A stretch of DNA of 64,000 nt from Geomobilimonas luticola (lineage in GTDB: Bacteria; Desulfobacterota; Desulfuromonadia; Geobacterales; Geobacteraceae): the NCBI RefSeq assembly GCF_018476905.1, contig NZ_JAHCVK010000003.1, positions 248,001-312,000 of the forward strand, in the 5' to 3' direction. The notes beneath the pieces were generated by a model, which ran no database searches, was not told the DNA's origin, and worked only from the letters and a program-made list of their open reading frames with translations. Below, one piece after another: positions 1 through 9,031 of the stretch. Made by a program: the position numbers and the translations under genes. How positions within the stretch are numbered: position 1 is the first letter of the stretch; each line of letters opens with the position of its first letter.

Positions 1-288
1 CTTTTTCGGGTGCTCGTCCGCAGGTCGCTCCACGGTGCCGTCGATACCGAGCCACTCCCGCACCACCGAAATCTCGCCGAAGGGGACCCCGGTCTGGGCC
101 ATCCCCCACGGCCCCGGATTCATTCCGACGAACACCGTCTCCTTCGGGGCTGTCCCGTAACGGCGGAGGTACTCTTCGTGGGGTTTGATGGCATAGACGA
201 GGGGGTTGTAGACGTGGGCCACCGGCGGTGCGAAGCTCAGCCGATCCAGCTCCCTTACCAGCTCCGCGGTTATCTGCAGAAGGTCCAT
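1..288 (-). CDS. SMUG1-type uracil-DNA glycosylase, N-terminal part
   Basis: The gene starts at ATG 288 and runs off the window edge, so only about 96 N-terminal residues are present. They contain GMNPGPWGMAQTGVPFG, the active-site signature of single-strand-selective monofunctional uracil-DNA glycosylases, preceded by NPLVYA and followed by a WLGIDG segment. The family removes uracil and oxidised pyrimidines from DNA in base excision repair. The start lies 4 bp after the stop of the S4-domain gene, so the two are probably co-transcribed. Confidence 0.88.
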   Translation of the reverse strand, partial: MDLLQITAELVRELDRLSFAPPVAHVYNPLVYAIKPHEEYLRRYGTAPKETVFVGMNPGPWGMAQTGVPFGEISVVREWLGIDGTVERPADEHPKK

Positions 289-292
289 GGGG

Positions 293-490
293 TCACTCCA
301 CGTCGTAGGTCCGGCCGGCCAGCTCCACCCGGTCCCCCGGCCGGAGCTTCCGCCCCCGGCGAAGTTCGCGCTCGCCGTTCACCCGCACTTCACCCCCGGC
401 GATCCGGATCTTCGCCTCCCCGCCGGACCCGACGGCCGCCACTGCCTTGAGAAAGCTGTCCAGCTTGATGTACTCCGTATCGATCTTCAT
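293..490 (-). CDS. Small S4-domain RNA-binding protein (YbcJ-like)
   Basis: A 65-residue protein made almost entirely of one S4 fold: IKLDSFLKAV, then IRIAGGEVRVNGE and the closing PGDRVEL strand. Stand-alone S4 proteins of this size bind structured RNA, probably rRNA or tRNA; the exact target is not known from sequence. It lies upstream of, and almost touches, the uracil-DNA glycosylase gene, and is divergent from efpL across a 90-bp spacer. Confidence 0.8.
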   Translation of the reverse strand: MKIDTEYIKLDSFLKAVAAVGSGGEAKIRIAGGEVRVNGERELRRGRKLRPGDRVELAGRTYDVE

Positions 491-579
491 GGCACTGCTC
501 CGTATCAGATTGCTTGCAGGTTGTTTTTAGCACGAATTTCTGCTAAAAAGGGGAACTTTCTGAAAAGGAGAACCGCATC

Positions 580-1143
580 ATGCTTACCACATCCGACTTC
601 AAGCGGGGGATCGTCATCCAGCTCGACGGCGCCCCCTGCCTGATCATCGACGTCACCTTTCAGTCCCCCTCCGCCCGGGGGGCCAACACCATGGTAAAAA
701 CCCGTTACCGCAACCTCATCACCGGTCAGGTGCTGGACAAGACCTTCCGCTCCGGCGACAAGGTGGACGAGGCGGACTTCGAGCGGCACAAGGGGCAGTT
801 CCTCTACGCCGATGGTGGCCGGGGGGTCTTCATGGACCTGGAGACTTACGAGCAGTTCGAGCAGGACGAGGACGACTTCGCGGCAAACTCCCCCTACCTG
901 CTGGAGGGGACCGAGGTAGTACTGGGATTGTTCGAAGGGCGGATGGTGACCGTGGAGCTCCCCATGACCGTGGAACTGACCGTCACCGACACGGCCCCGG
1001 TCATCAAGAACGCCACCGCCACCGCCGAGACCAAGGAAGCCCTGCTGGAAACCGGTCTGAAGATCAAGGTCCCCCCCTACCTGGAGACCGGCAACAAGGT
1101 GAAGGTCGATACCCGGGACGGCCGCTTCATCTCCCGGGCATGA
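580..1143 (+). CDS. efpL: EF-P-like translation factor EfpL (YeiP)
   Basis: A 187-residue protein with the three-domain EF-P layout: an N-terminal KOW-like domain, then two OB folds ending in VDTRDGRFISRA. The tip of the first-domain loop is SPSARGA, placing Arg at residue 33 where canonical EF-P carries the lysine that is post-translationally modified. That marks the EfpL/YeiP branch, which relieves ribosome stalling on proline-containing and some other motifs without the modification. AAGGAG lies about 8 nt before the ATG. It is transcribed towards the tRNA-Phe gene. Confidence 0.88.
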   Translation: MLTTSDFKRGIVIQLDGAPCLIIDVTFQSPSARGANTMVKTRYRNLITGQVLDKTFRSGDKVDEADFERHKGQFLYADGGRGVFMDLETYEQFEQDEDDFAANSPYLLEGTEVVLGLFEGRMVTVELPMTVELTVTDTAPVIKNATATAETKEALLETGLKIKVPPYLETGNKVKVDTRDGRFISRA

Positions 1144-1196
1144 GAGAAACGCGGCTTTTCCCCAATCTCTGCGTTAATCTTCGGGATTCCTTGTGC

Positions 1197-1292
1197 GGCA
1201 GCGCCCCTCATCCTATCCTTCTCCCGAAGGGAGAAGGTATCCAGTTACCCTCTCCCTCTGGGAGAGGGTGGCCAAAGGCCGGGTGAGGGCCT
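1197..1292. repeat. GC-rich inverted-repeat element between efpL and tRNA-Phe
   Basis: Two adjacent imperfect hairpins are visible: CTTCTCCCGAAGGGAGAAG, then CCCTCTCCCTCTGGGAGAGGG, followed by GGCCAAAGGCCGGGTGAGGG. This has the look of a dispersed intergenic repeat. No coding potential is convincing here. Confidence 0.5.
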
Positions 1293-1399
1293 CCACGTTA
1301 TCCCTCGATTGCCTTGACCTTGGGAAAAATCCACGTTTCTCCAAGGCAAAAAACCAGTTGACAGCGGCCCCAAATAGTTTTATAAGGTAGATTCTTTTT

Positions 1400-1475
<76 letters not shown>

Positions 1476-1484
1476 GTAAAATCA

Positions 1485-1520
1485 AGGCTTCGCGGGTTTT
1501 CCGCGAAGCCTTTTTGTTTT
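1485..1520 (+). terminator. Intrinsic terminator after tRNA-Phe
   Basis: Stem AGGCTTCGCGG (1485-1495) and CCGCGAAGCCT (1501-1511) with a 5-nt loop, followed by TTTTTGTTTT. It lies 10 bp after the tRNA CCA end. Because it is inside the island, it replaces the ancestral terminator now found beyond the right repeat. Confidence 0.88.
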
Positions 1521-1593
1521 AAAAAATGACTGGTGATTGACTGGTAAATTGAGGTGGCCACATTTCAATGGTAGGTAGGTAGGGCTGAGGCCG

Positions 1594-2679
1594 CTAACTG
1601 TCTATCAGACCGCCCCTAAACTTGCGAGGCTGCGTTATCATGGCAATAAGCTCTCCACGGTCATGTTCAAACAGGTCATAACTTTCTTTCACCACCAGAT
1701 ACTTCAAAAGGTCTATTATCTGGACCTTGTTATCTACAATTTCCCCACCTATCCTGCTGATTATCTCTGAGCGCTTGTTTTCCGTCAACTTCCACCACAA
1801 GTCGTACTGCGCCGAAGCTACATTGGCCAGGGCATTTAAAATCCGATCCTGCACTGCTGCTTCGACACCGAAAATTTTAAGTAGCTGCCCAATGGCATCT
1901 CGATCCACAGCACCGGCACCATCAAAGAGCGCTTTGTCAATTACTACCGTTTTCATAGGACCTTTGTTTTGCTGCCGGCCTATCTCCTCCAGCAAATGAG
2001 CCATCCGTTCCTCTCCAAACACTTGCATCAGCAGGCCTTGACCTCCATTTACTATAAACAATGCAAGCATATGGGATTCATCTACCTTGGCAAGGCAGCT
2101 ATAACAGAAACCGTTCTCCCGCAACAACTCCGGCAACAGTGTCATTATTGCAACACAGGACTCCGTGAGTCTTCGCTTTTCAGCATTTTTCGAGGAAGCC
2201 CAGAGTCTACTCGGAGGATAATTAAGCCTGTGTGCGGCACTTTCTATTTCTGCCAACTTGATGGCCTGTTCGAATGTAGCAACCTTCCCCCCATATTTAT
2301 CAATGTACGATTGAGCGTCCTTTTTATTGGCAAAGGCAAATCGTGCAACACTGGACATGACTCCCTTGTTCTTACTGCCAATCACCCATATCGCCGATTT
2401 TGCATCAATGAGTTCTCCAGTCATGTAATTCGCAACCTTGATAGACACAATCTTGTGGTCTCGGTCCTTGCTCTTTACAAGAGCTACACAGTAAAGACTG
2501 CACGTTCCAACGACGCTTCCATCGGCATAAGTAATTAGCACTCGATTCTTGACATTCACTCCCCCTCTGCTCATCCCGCAGCTCTGACATATTAAGGGGA
2601 ATTCAATCTTCTCTCGTGCATAGGCTGTTACACCTGCAAAAAGCAGATAGAGAATTATACCAAGGAATAATTTATTCAT
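1594..2679 (-). CDS. NosL-like metallochaperone with extra C-terminal domain
   Basis: A 361-residue exported protein. Residues 1-21 form a signal peptide ending AYA, without a lipoprotein cysteine. The next 130 residues match the NosL fold: CQSCGM, a YADGSVVGTCSLYC segment, and AFANKKDAQSYIDKYGG. NosL binds Cu(I) for nitrous oxide reductase, but no nos genes are nearby, so here it may serve copper handling generally. The C-terminal 200 residues, which include CYSC near residue 193, are not a domain I recognise. The gene is the first of the island and is richer in A+T than the flanking chromosome. Confidence 0.6.
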   Translation of the reverse strand: MNKLFLGIILYLLFAGVTAYAREKIEFPLICQSCGMSRGGVNVKNRVLITYADGSVVGTCSLYCVALVKSKDRDHKIVSIKVANYMTGELIDAKSAIWVIGSKNKGVMSSVARFAFANKKDAQSYIDKYGGKVATFEQAIKLAEIESAAHRLNYPPSRLWASSKNAEKRRLTESCVAIMTLLPELLRENGFCYSCLAKVDESHMLALFIVNGGQGLLMQVFGEERMAHLLEEIGRQQNKGPMKTVVIDKALFDGAGAVDRDAIGQLLKIFGVEAAVQDRILNALANVASAQYDLWWKLTENKRSEIISRIGGEIVDNKVQIIDLLKYLVVKESYDLFEHDRGELIAMITQPRKFRGGLIDS

Positions 2680-2816
2680 GATGACGTCACTTTGAGGGTA
2701 CTAAACCAACGTACAAGCTTAATTTATGTGCGTAAAACAAATACGTAGCTCATGCAAGAAGAGTTGTGTCAGTTTTTGACTCGCTGCTACGACATGTGCG
2801 AAATTACTCCGTGAGT

Positions 2817-4169
2817 TCATTTATCTTTCAAGTTTCTTGAACGAAACAGTTTGGTTATTATACCGATCAAGGACTTTTCACGCAAGGAAACGACGGCTGC
2901 GTCGGACTCACCAACAGGTTTACCCGTGATGACCGGCAAAGAAGCGCTTTTCTGCATTCCCAGAACTTGGCTTGGATAGATACTTCGATAGCCTACGACA
3001 AGGAAACTGACCATGCAGGCGACCGCAGCATAAGGGGCGAGCGCCGGACCGAATAACTCGATCGCCATTACCGATGCTGCAATGGGCGTATTAGCAGCAC
3101 CGGCCAGAAGGGCAACCATACCGATCGCAGAATAAGAAGCTATATACTGGGGATTGAAGAGATGAGCAAACAGGTTCCCTGCCGCCGTGCCGATGAAGAA
3201 AATGGGGGTAACCACCCCGCCGCTTCCGCCACAACCGAGGGTGATTGAGGTGGCTATACTTTTCCAGAAAAAGGCGCCAGTCGGCAGAACCGTTCCTTTC
3301 CAGCCTGCATCGATAGTATCGAGACCAAGCCCCAGATAAGCTGGTGAAGCAAACACGGCGATCAGCACGAGCACCCCCCCTCCAACAACCGCCTTCAGGA
3401 GCCGGCCCTTGAAAAATCGGTCAAAGGATCTGTGACTCAGCTTCATCATCTCAATGAAGAAAAGGGCAATAAGGCCGCACCAGGCTCCGAGCAGGATAAT
3501 TTCCGCCATGCTCCAACCGGTCATATGGGGAAGGACACAGATCGGCGAATGCGCGTACTGTACGCCCAGATTGGTGGCAACGTGATAACCAACGATCCCG
3601 GCGACAAAGGAGGGGAAGAGCACATCATAGAACATTTGCCCCAGAACCAGCACCTCTACGCCGAAGAGTGCCCCGGCAACCGGTGTACCAAACACCGTAG
3701 CGAAGCCAGCGCTGATCCCGCAGATGACGAGCTTGCGACGGTCCACGTCGTCGAGCCGAAGTAGACTGGCAAACGACGAGGCAAGTCCGGCGCCAATCTG
3801 CGCGCACGGTCCCTCTTTACCCGCAGAGCCACCACCGGCGAGGGTAATCACCGTGGCCAGAAGCTTCACCGGTACAACCTTAAAGGGAATCCGTCCCATC
3901 CGCTTGTGCACCGCCTCGATGACTTTCTCGGTCCCATGCCCCGCAGCTTCGGGAGCGAGCCAGGCAACCAGAAAGCTGCTGACGGCGAAGGTCATCGGCA
4001 GGAAGTAATAGTACCAAGGATAACGGCCGACCTGACTGGAAGTCCAGGTGAGGGTGGTGAGAAACACGGTCGTGCCGCAGCCGACCAGTACACCTACTAT
4101 TGCAGCATAAGTAGTCCACTTGACCACACTTGCCAAGAGGGTTATCTCTTCGATCAACTTTCTCTGCAT
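2817..4169 (-). CDS. CLC-family chloride channel or antiporter
   Basis: A polytopic protein of about 450 residues. It has the ion-path motifs GSAGKEGPCAQIGAG (gating Glu in GKEGP) and GSGGVVTPIFFIGTAAGN, plus PVAGALFGVEVL. CLC proteins pass chloride or exchange it for protons across the inner membrane. There is no CBS domain. I chose ATG 4169 because the family N-terminus begins nearby; an upstream in-frame ATG at 4208 lies in the loop of a hairpin (4186-4223) and has no ribosome-binding site. Fits an osmotic or acid-stress role with the Kup and trehalose genes. Confidence 0.85.
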   Translation of the reverse strand: MQRKLIEEITLLASVVKWTTYAAIVGVLVGCGTTVFLTTLTWTSSQVGRYPWYYYFLPMTFAVSSFLVAWLAPEAAGHGTEKVIEAVHKRMGRIPFKVVPVKLLATVITLAGGGSAGKEGPCAQIGAGLASSFASLLRLDDVDRRKLVICGISAGFATVFGTPVAGALFGVEVLVLGQMFYDVLFPSFVAGIVGYHVATNLGVQYAHSPICVLPHMTGWSMAEIILLGAWCGLIALFFIEMMKLSHRSFDRFFKGRLLKAVVGGGVLVLIAVFASPAYLGLGLDTIDAGWKGTVLPTGAFFWKSIATSITLGCGGSGGVVTPIFFIGTAAGNLFAHLFNPQYIASYSAIGMVALLAGAANTPIAASVMAIELFGPALAPYAAVACMVSFLVVGYRSIYPSQVLGMQKSASLPVITGKPVGESDAAVVSLREKSLIGIITKLFRSRNLKDK

Positions 4170-4185
4170 TCGTGACCCACAAAAG

Positions 4186-4223
4186 TCAGTTCCTCCCTTA
4201 TCATGCAAGAAGGGAGGAACTGA
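4186..4223 (-). promoter_or_regulatory. Perfect 14-bp hairpin between pal and clc
   Basis: TCAGTTCCTCCCTT (4186-4199) and AAGGGAGGAACTGA (4210-4223) are perfectly complementary around a 10-nt loop. In the minus-strand transcript the 3' arm carries AAGGGAGGAA, a strong Shine-Dalgarno-like string, followed by CTTTTGTGGG. It could be a weak terminator after pal or a structure hiding ribosome access to clc. Confidence 0.6.
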
Positions 4224-4228
4224 AAATT

Positions 4229-4795
4229 CTATTTTGATGTAATGACAAAATCATCCCGGCGATTCTTGGCCCATGAAGCTTCATCATGGCCTGCAACAAC
4301 AGGCTTTTCCTTGCCATAACTGATGACGGATAACCGCTTTTCGGAAATACCCAATGTCATGAGGTACTGCATTGCTGCTTTAGCCCGCTTCTCACCCAAG
4401 GCCAGGTTATAGTCGTCCGAGCCGCGCTCATCACAATTGCCTTCTATCCGCACATTAATGGCAGAGTCATTTTTAATCATCTCGCTGTTTTTCGCAAGGG
4501 TTTCACGCGCTTGAGGGGAAAGAACATGTGCATCAAAATCGAAATAAATATTTTCCAGAGCAGCCTTTAGTTCGCCCGCATTCGTGATAGGGTTTACTGT
4601 TTCGCTAACGATGCTATCCTTGGAGGACTGGATGGCTGGCTTCTTACTTGCCGATTCTGTCTTGACCGTTCCGGCAACATTAGCAACTGGCACGACAGGC
4701 TCTTCCTTCTTCACCATATCACTCTTGGAGCACCCCCCGAAAAAGATCATAAGGCTGCTCACTGCCAACAACAGACTTACAGTATGCTTGTACAT
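4229..4795 (-). CDS. Pal-type OmpA-domain lipoprotein
   Basis: A 188-residue protein with a lipobox FFGGC near residue 21, a charged and Ala/Ser-rich linker, and a C-terminal OmpA-like peptidoglycan-binding domain. The domain shows IYFDFDAHVLSPQARETL, then GNCDERGSDDYNLALGEKRA. Pal tethers the outer membrane to the cell wall. AAAGGAGG precedes the ATG. It is divergent from the MarR gene and upstream of the clc gene. No tol genes are near, so it is probably an accessory Pal paralogue carried by the island. Confidence 0.85.
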   Translation of the reverse strand: MYKHTVSLLLAVSSLMIFFGGCSKSDMVKKEEPVVPVANVAGTVKTESASKKPAIQSSKDSIVSETVNPITNAGELKAALENIYFDFDAHVLSPQARETLAKNSEMIKNDSAINVRIEGNCDERGSDDYNLALGEKRAKAAMQYLMTLGISEKRLSVISYGKEKPVVAGHDEASWAKNRRDDFVITSK

Positions 4796-4851
4796 TTACT
4801 ACCTCCTTTACGTGGAAAACCCTCCTAGAGATGTGGCTACCAAATCAAACC

Positions 4852-4909
4852 TTGACGAATTATTGGGATGCAAATATTATTAGCGTTGCTAATTATCAGC
4901 GTTGCTAAT
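4852..4909 (+). promoter_or_regulatory. Promoter and tandem operator of the first marR gene
   Basis: TTGACG (4852-4857), a 17-bp spacer and TATTAT (4875-4880) form a good sigma-70 promoter. Overlapping the end of the -10 box are two near-identical dyads 16 bp apart: ATTAGCGTTGCTAAT (4879-4893, perfect arms) and ATCAGCGTTGCTAAT (4895-4909). Position and symmetry suggest autorepression by the adjacent MarR protein, and perhaps control of the divergent pal gene. Confidence 0.65.
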
Positions 4910-4939
4910 TATATTGTCAAGCTATTTGGAGAATCAAAA

Positions 4940-5407
4940 ATGAAGAAAAATAGAGCTGCGACCCCTGAGATCATCGACAATTTGAGGCGAGTATTCCAAG
5001 TAATAACCGAATACTCAAAAACCGCCGAAAAAACATCCGGAATAACGGGACCTCAACTCTGGGCTCTGAAAATTCTTGCAAAGACATCTCCTTTACGGGT
5101 TTCTGAATTGGCGCACCAGATGTACCTGCGTCCGGCAACAGTTGTAGGAATCCTTGACCGGTTGGAAGGAAAAGGGCTTGTCACGCGAACCCGCTCGAAG
5201 GAAGACCGCCGGGCCATCGACTTGAATCTCACCGAAAAGGGGAAAGACGTAGTGGCCAAAGCGCCCGAAGTTGCCCAGGTCATGCTGATCAGGGGACTTG
5301 AGGAGTTAACAGATGAGCAGTTTACCAAAGTCAGCGAAGGGATGGATCTGCTCGTGCGCATTCTTGGCGCAGACGCTATCACTCCACAGCCACTGCACTC
5401 AGCGTAA
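4940..5407 (+). CDS. MarR-family transcriptional regulator
   Basis: A winged-helix protein of about 155 residues. The recognition region is LRVSELAHQMYLRPATVVGILDRLEGKGLVTR, with the wing TRSKEDRRAIDLNLTEKG typical of MarR. The start is ATG 4940, where GGAG sits 8 nt upstream; an in-frame ATG at 4868 overlaps the operator and is unlikely. A paralogue with the same layout is at 25004-25519, at the other end of the island. It is followed by the trehalose genes, which it may control. Confidence 0.85.
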   Translation: MKKNRAATPEIIDNLRRVFQVITEYSKTAEKTSGITGPQLWALKILAKTSPLRVSELAHQMYLRPATVVGILDRLEGKGLVTRTRSKEDRRAIDLNLTEKGKDVVAKAPEVAQVMLIRGLEELTDEQFTKVSEGMDLLVRILGADAITPQPLHSA

Positions 5408-5577
5408 AATCTGATCCGGCTAAGATGCCCAAAACTGCCTGACGAATGAGTAAGTCAACGCAAATTGATGGTGATGCTCAATTGAGGGAAAGAACCCTAC
5501 ACTCCCCGCAATATGCGTAAACTGCAACGCTGCCATGCGGGTGTCACTGATTGGCACTGCACATCTGGAGGCTTTAT

Positions 5578-7815
5578 ATGGTTTCGCTCCGTTCACTACG
5601 TCTTTCACTCCGGTTTATAATTCCCCTAGCACTGGCCCTGGTTTTGCTCGCATACACGGTGATGCCGCTGGTCGGGAAGCTGACACTGCGCTGGTTTGAA
5701 AAGGACCTAGATATCCGGTCTCGTCTCATTGCAAGCACCTTTCACGACCCCCTCGCAGATCTGGTCAAACAGGGAGACAGAGCGAAGATCAATGCTCTTT
5801 TTATGCGTGCCATCAAGGATGAGAGGCTGTTCGCCCTCGGGTTTTGCGACGGAAAGGGTAATCTTCTCTACAAAACTCCTACTTTCCCCGAATCGGTCAG
5901 GTGCACCGCCGGCACCGGCCATTCCGAGTCCGGTTCAATACTGAAATTGGCTCAAGGGCCGCTGTACGTTTCCACCAGCCAGATCGAGATGACAGGAGAA
6001 GCTCTTGGAACCCTCATACTCGTGCACGATATGAGTTTTGTCGAACGGCGAAGCAGCGACACCCAGAAGTATGTGATCGCTCTCTTTGCCGTTCTTGGTG
6101 TGGTAGTTTCATTGATTACGGTGCTGGTCGCCCATCTTTGCTGGCGTGGCTGGGTCGAGGGAGTCAGGTCCATGCTGCGGGGCGAGGGGATTTTCCGTCC
6201 TTTTAGTCAGCCAGCTGCCAGTTCTGAACTGCAACCACTGGTGGGAGATCTGCGGACACTTCTTCGGAACATTGATGCTGAGCGCCGTTTTGCCGATGAC
6301 GCCACTATTTCCTGGACCCCCGATACCCTGCGCAGACTTCTCCACAAAGAATTAACCGGTGAGCGAATCATCGTCGTCTCTAACCGCGAGCCCTACATCC
6401 ATACCAAGGAACATGGACGAGTCGAGATTCACCGACCAGCCAGTGGCCTTGTCACTGCCGTGGAGCCGGTCATGAGGGCCTGCTCGGGAACATGGATCGC
6501 TCATGGCAGTGGCTCAGCCGACCGTGAAACCGTTGATCGTCACGACCGGGTGCCGGTTCCGCCAAGTCATCCCGACTACACTCTGCGCCGCATCTGGCTT
6601 ACAAAAGAGGAAGAAACTGGTTATTATTACGGTTTTGCCAACGAAGGCCTCTGGCCGCTTTGTCATATCGCCCATGTCCGCCCCATTTTCCGGTTAAGTG
6701 ACTGGCAGCAGTATAAAGCGATCAACAAACGATTTGCCGATGCAATTGTGAAGGAAGCTGATAGCGACGACCCGGTGGTGCTCGTGCAGGATTACCATTT
6801 TGCACTTCTGCCGCGAATGATCCGGTCAGTCCTGCCCAAGGCCACGGTCATAACATTCTGGCATATACCTTGGCCCAACCCGGAATCTTTCGGCATTTGC
6901 CCCTGGCGGGAAGAACTTCTTCAGGGGATGCTCGGGAGCACAATCCTCGGCTTCCATACACCTTTTCACTGCAAGAATTTTCTTGAAACAGTAGATCGCT
7001 ATCTGGAAACCCGCATCGAACATGAATCCTCGACCATTTCCCACGGGGGTAATCTGACACTGGTGGAAAGCTACCCCATCTCGATCCAGTGGCCATACCC
7101 GTGGCAGGATACTATTCCGACGGTCGACGAATGCCGTAATGAAATATTGACGTCACTCGGGCTCTCTCCCACTCACCTCATAGGACTCGGCGTTGACCGT
7201 CAGGATTACACCAAAGGCATACTGGAGCGTTTCCTTGCAGTTGAACGGATGCTGGAATTACATCCGGAAATGGTGGGGCGATTCAGCTTCGTTCAGATAG
7301 CCGCACCCACCCGTTCGGCACTTGATGATTACCAGGCATTCGAAGCACAGGTCCGCAACCTCGCAACGCGCATTAACCAGCGGTTCTCGACTGGATCATA
7401 CCAGCCGATTATTCTCAAGGCTGAACATCACGAGCCGGAGCTCGTGAACCGCTATTACCGCGCTGCGGACGTCTGCATGGTAACCAGCCTCCACGATGGC
7501 ATGAACCTGGTGGCCAAGGAGTATGTGGCAGCCCGGGATGACGAAAAAGGGGTGCTGGTCCTCAGCCAGTTTACCGGTGCGGCCCACGAGCTGCACGAAG
7601 CGCTGCTCGTTAACCCCTACTATATCGAACAGACCGCCGACGCACTGTTCCAGGCACTTTCAATGCCCGCGTTCGAACAGCAGGAGCGGATGCGAAGCAT
7701 GCGGGCACTGGTTCGAGATTTCAACGTCTATCGCTGGGCAGGACGTATGCTGCTCGACGCAGCCCGTATCCGGCAACGGGAGAAATTGGCTTTACGCATC
7801 GGCCGGCACCAGTAA
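5578..7815 (+). CDS. otsA: Membrane-anchored sensor/trehalose-6-phosphate synthase fusion
   Basis: A 745-residue protein; ordinary OtsA has about 470. Residues 13-33 and 165-190 are membrane segments. The roughly 130 residues between them look like a periplasmic ligand-binding domain ([16 protein letters not shown]), and a HAMP-like linker follows. From about residue 260 comes a GT20 synthase: [63 protein letters not shown] and [13 protein letters not shown]. It would make trehalose-6-phosphate from a nucleotide sugar and glucose-6-phosphate at the inner face of the membrane. GGAG lies 8 nt before ATG 5578. otsB follows after 17 bp. The sensor fusion suggests direct control by an external cue. 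Confidence 0.85.
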   Translation: MVSLRSLRLSLRFIIPLALALVLLAYTVMPLVGKLTLRWFEKDLDIRSRLIASTFHDPLADLVKQGDRAKINALFMRAIKDERLFALGFCDGKGNLLYKTPTFPESVRCTAGTGHSESGSILKLAQGPLYVSTSQIEMTGEALGTLILVHDMSFVERRSSDTQKYVIALFAVLGVVVSLITVLVAHLCWRGWVEGVRSMLRGEGIFRPFSQPAASSELQPLVGDLRTLLRNIDAERRFADDATISWTPDTLRRLLHKELTGERIIVVSNREPYIHTKEHGRVEIHRPASGLVTAVEPVMRACSGTWIAHGSGSADRETVDRHDRVPVPPSHPDYTLRRIWLTKEEETGYYYGFANEGLWPLCHIAHVRPIFRLSDWQQYKAINKRFADAIVKEADSDDPVVLVQDYHFALLPRMIRSVLPKATVITFWHIPWPNPESFGICPWREELLQGMLGSTILGFHTPFHCKNFLETVDRYLETRIEHESSTISHGGNLTLVESYPISIQWPYPWQDTIPTVDECRNEILTSLGLSPTHLIGLGVDRQDYTKGILERFLAVERMLELHPEMVGRFSFVQIAAPTRSALDDYQAFEAQVRNLATRINQRFSTGSYQPIILKAEHHEPELVNRYYRAADVCMVTSLHDGMNLVAKEYVAARDDEKGVLVLSQFTGAAHELHEALLVNPYYIEQTADALFQALSMPAFEQQERMRSMRALVRDFNVYRWAGRMLLDAARIRQREKLALRIGRHQ

Positions 7816-7832
7816 AATGTAAAGGAGACGGA

Positions 7833-8582
7833 ATGGATCAAGAAAGGCTGTGGATTTTTGATTTTGACGGCACCCTGTCGCCATTGGTTCCTGACAGGGA
7901 ACGGGCACAGCTTCACCCTGAATGCAAACGACTACTGGAAGCTCTGGCCTCCCTTCCCCACCAGCGGGTCGCCGTTCTCTCAAGTCGCTCGCTTGAGGAT
8001 CTGATTTCGCGGGTGCCAATAGAGGGAGTTTATCTGGGAGGGGGGAGTGGTATCGAGTGGTACTTCCCGGATGGACGACACATCATGTCGGATGGCAATT
8101 GGGCGGAACGGCTCTCCCGGACAAGAGGTTCACTTCTGCATGACCTCGACAGCATTGCCGTGATTCCCGGCGTTGAACTCGAGGACAAGAAATGGTCCGT
8201 TGCCCTCCATACCCGCAACGCTACATTGCAGGCGAAGGAACAACTTTATTCGCGGATTATATCGTGGCGTCCACCCCATCCGGTAAGGATATTCAGCGGT
8301 CCGGAGGTTCTGGAAATTCAACTTTTCCCTGAAGTCGACAAGGCCTTTGGCGTGCGGATGCTCTGCCAAATACTAAATTTAGATCTCTCAAGCGGCACAG
8401 TCGTATATGCGGGTGATGACGAAAATGATGCCGTTGCCATGAGGTGGGTCATCCATCGGGGAGGAAATGCTCTCATGGTGGGAAGTTCTTTTCCTGTCGC
8501 TGGGGCACAAATCGTCAAGGACCATTTATCACTTGTAGAGCAAATCCGCCGGATGGTCGGACTCGACGTAACCATAGCGTGA
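7833..8582 (+). CDS. otsB: Trehalose-6-phosphate phosphatase
   Basis: A 249-residue HAD-superfamily phosphatase. Motif I is DFDGTLSPL near residue 10 with the nucleophilic Asp, motif II is VLSSRS, and motif IV is GDDENDAVAM near residue 194. It releases trehalose from the product of the preceding synthase. AAAGGAG precedes the ATG, and 17 bp separate it from otsA, so the pair forms an operon. Length is normal for bacterial OtsB. Confidence 0.92.
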   Translation: MDQERLWIFDFDGTLSPLVPDRERAQLHPECKRLLEALASLPHQRVAVLSSRSLEDLISRVPIEGVYLGGGSGIEWYFPDGRHIMSDGNWAERLSRTRGSLLHDLDSIAVIPGVELEDKKWSVALHTRNATLQAKEQLYSRIISWRPPHPVRIFSGPEVLEIQLFPEVDKAFGVRMLCQILNLDLSSGTVVYAGDDENDAVAMRWVIHRGGNALMVGSSFPVAGAQIVKDHLSLVEQIRRMVGLDVTIA

Positions 8583-9031
8583 AGCAGTGGAGAACGGGAC
8601 AATCGGGCCGTTTGAGAGAGAATTCACATCGTGGCCGGCAAGATGATGGGCATCAAGAAAAGACACCAAAAGCGATCTCATGCCCGCTGAAATCACCATA
8701 GTGCCAACGTTTCTATGCACCTTCGCAAATGTTGGCCGTAATTGAGGTATTATGTGACGCGGCATTGAGGATGTTAATGACCGTTGACTCGTGATAGTCC
8801 TGATCTTCGTCATGGCGGCCGCAGTCGGACCGATTGTACTCCGGACAGGGGATCACCTGAAGGTGCGAAGCAACGCGGAAAACTTCTGCAGGCTCCAGGA
8901 GCGGAGGCGGATATTCCTGCACCATAAACAGGAGGACGAGACGAAGGGGGAAGAGACTCTATCAGGTGAGGAAATCACGAGGTCACAACAAGCGAACTGA
9001 AAACCGGCGGATGTTAACATTTGAAACCATA
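8583..9031. other. Gene-free stretch between otsB and kup
   Basis: The two genes converge here. Short open frames exist on both strands, but none has a ribosome-binding site plus a recognisable product. I also see no clear terminator, so this is probably degraded sequence. Confidence 0.5.

Noticed and set aside
8791-9000. 69-residue plus-strand frame between otsB and kup
   Set aside because: No ribosome-binding site and no family resemblance; mostly charged low-complexity residues.
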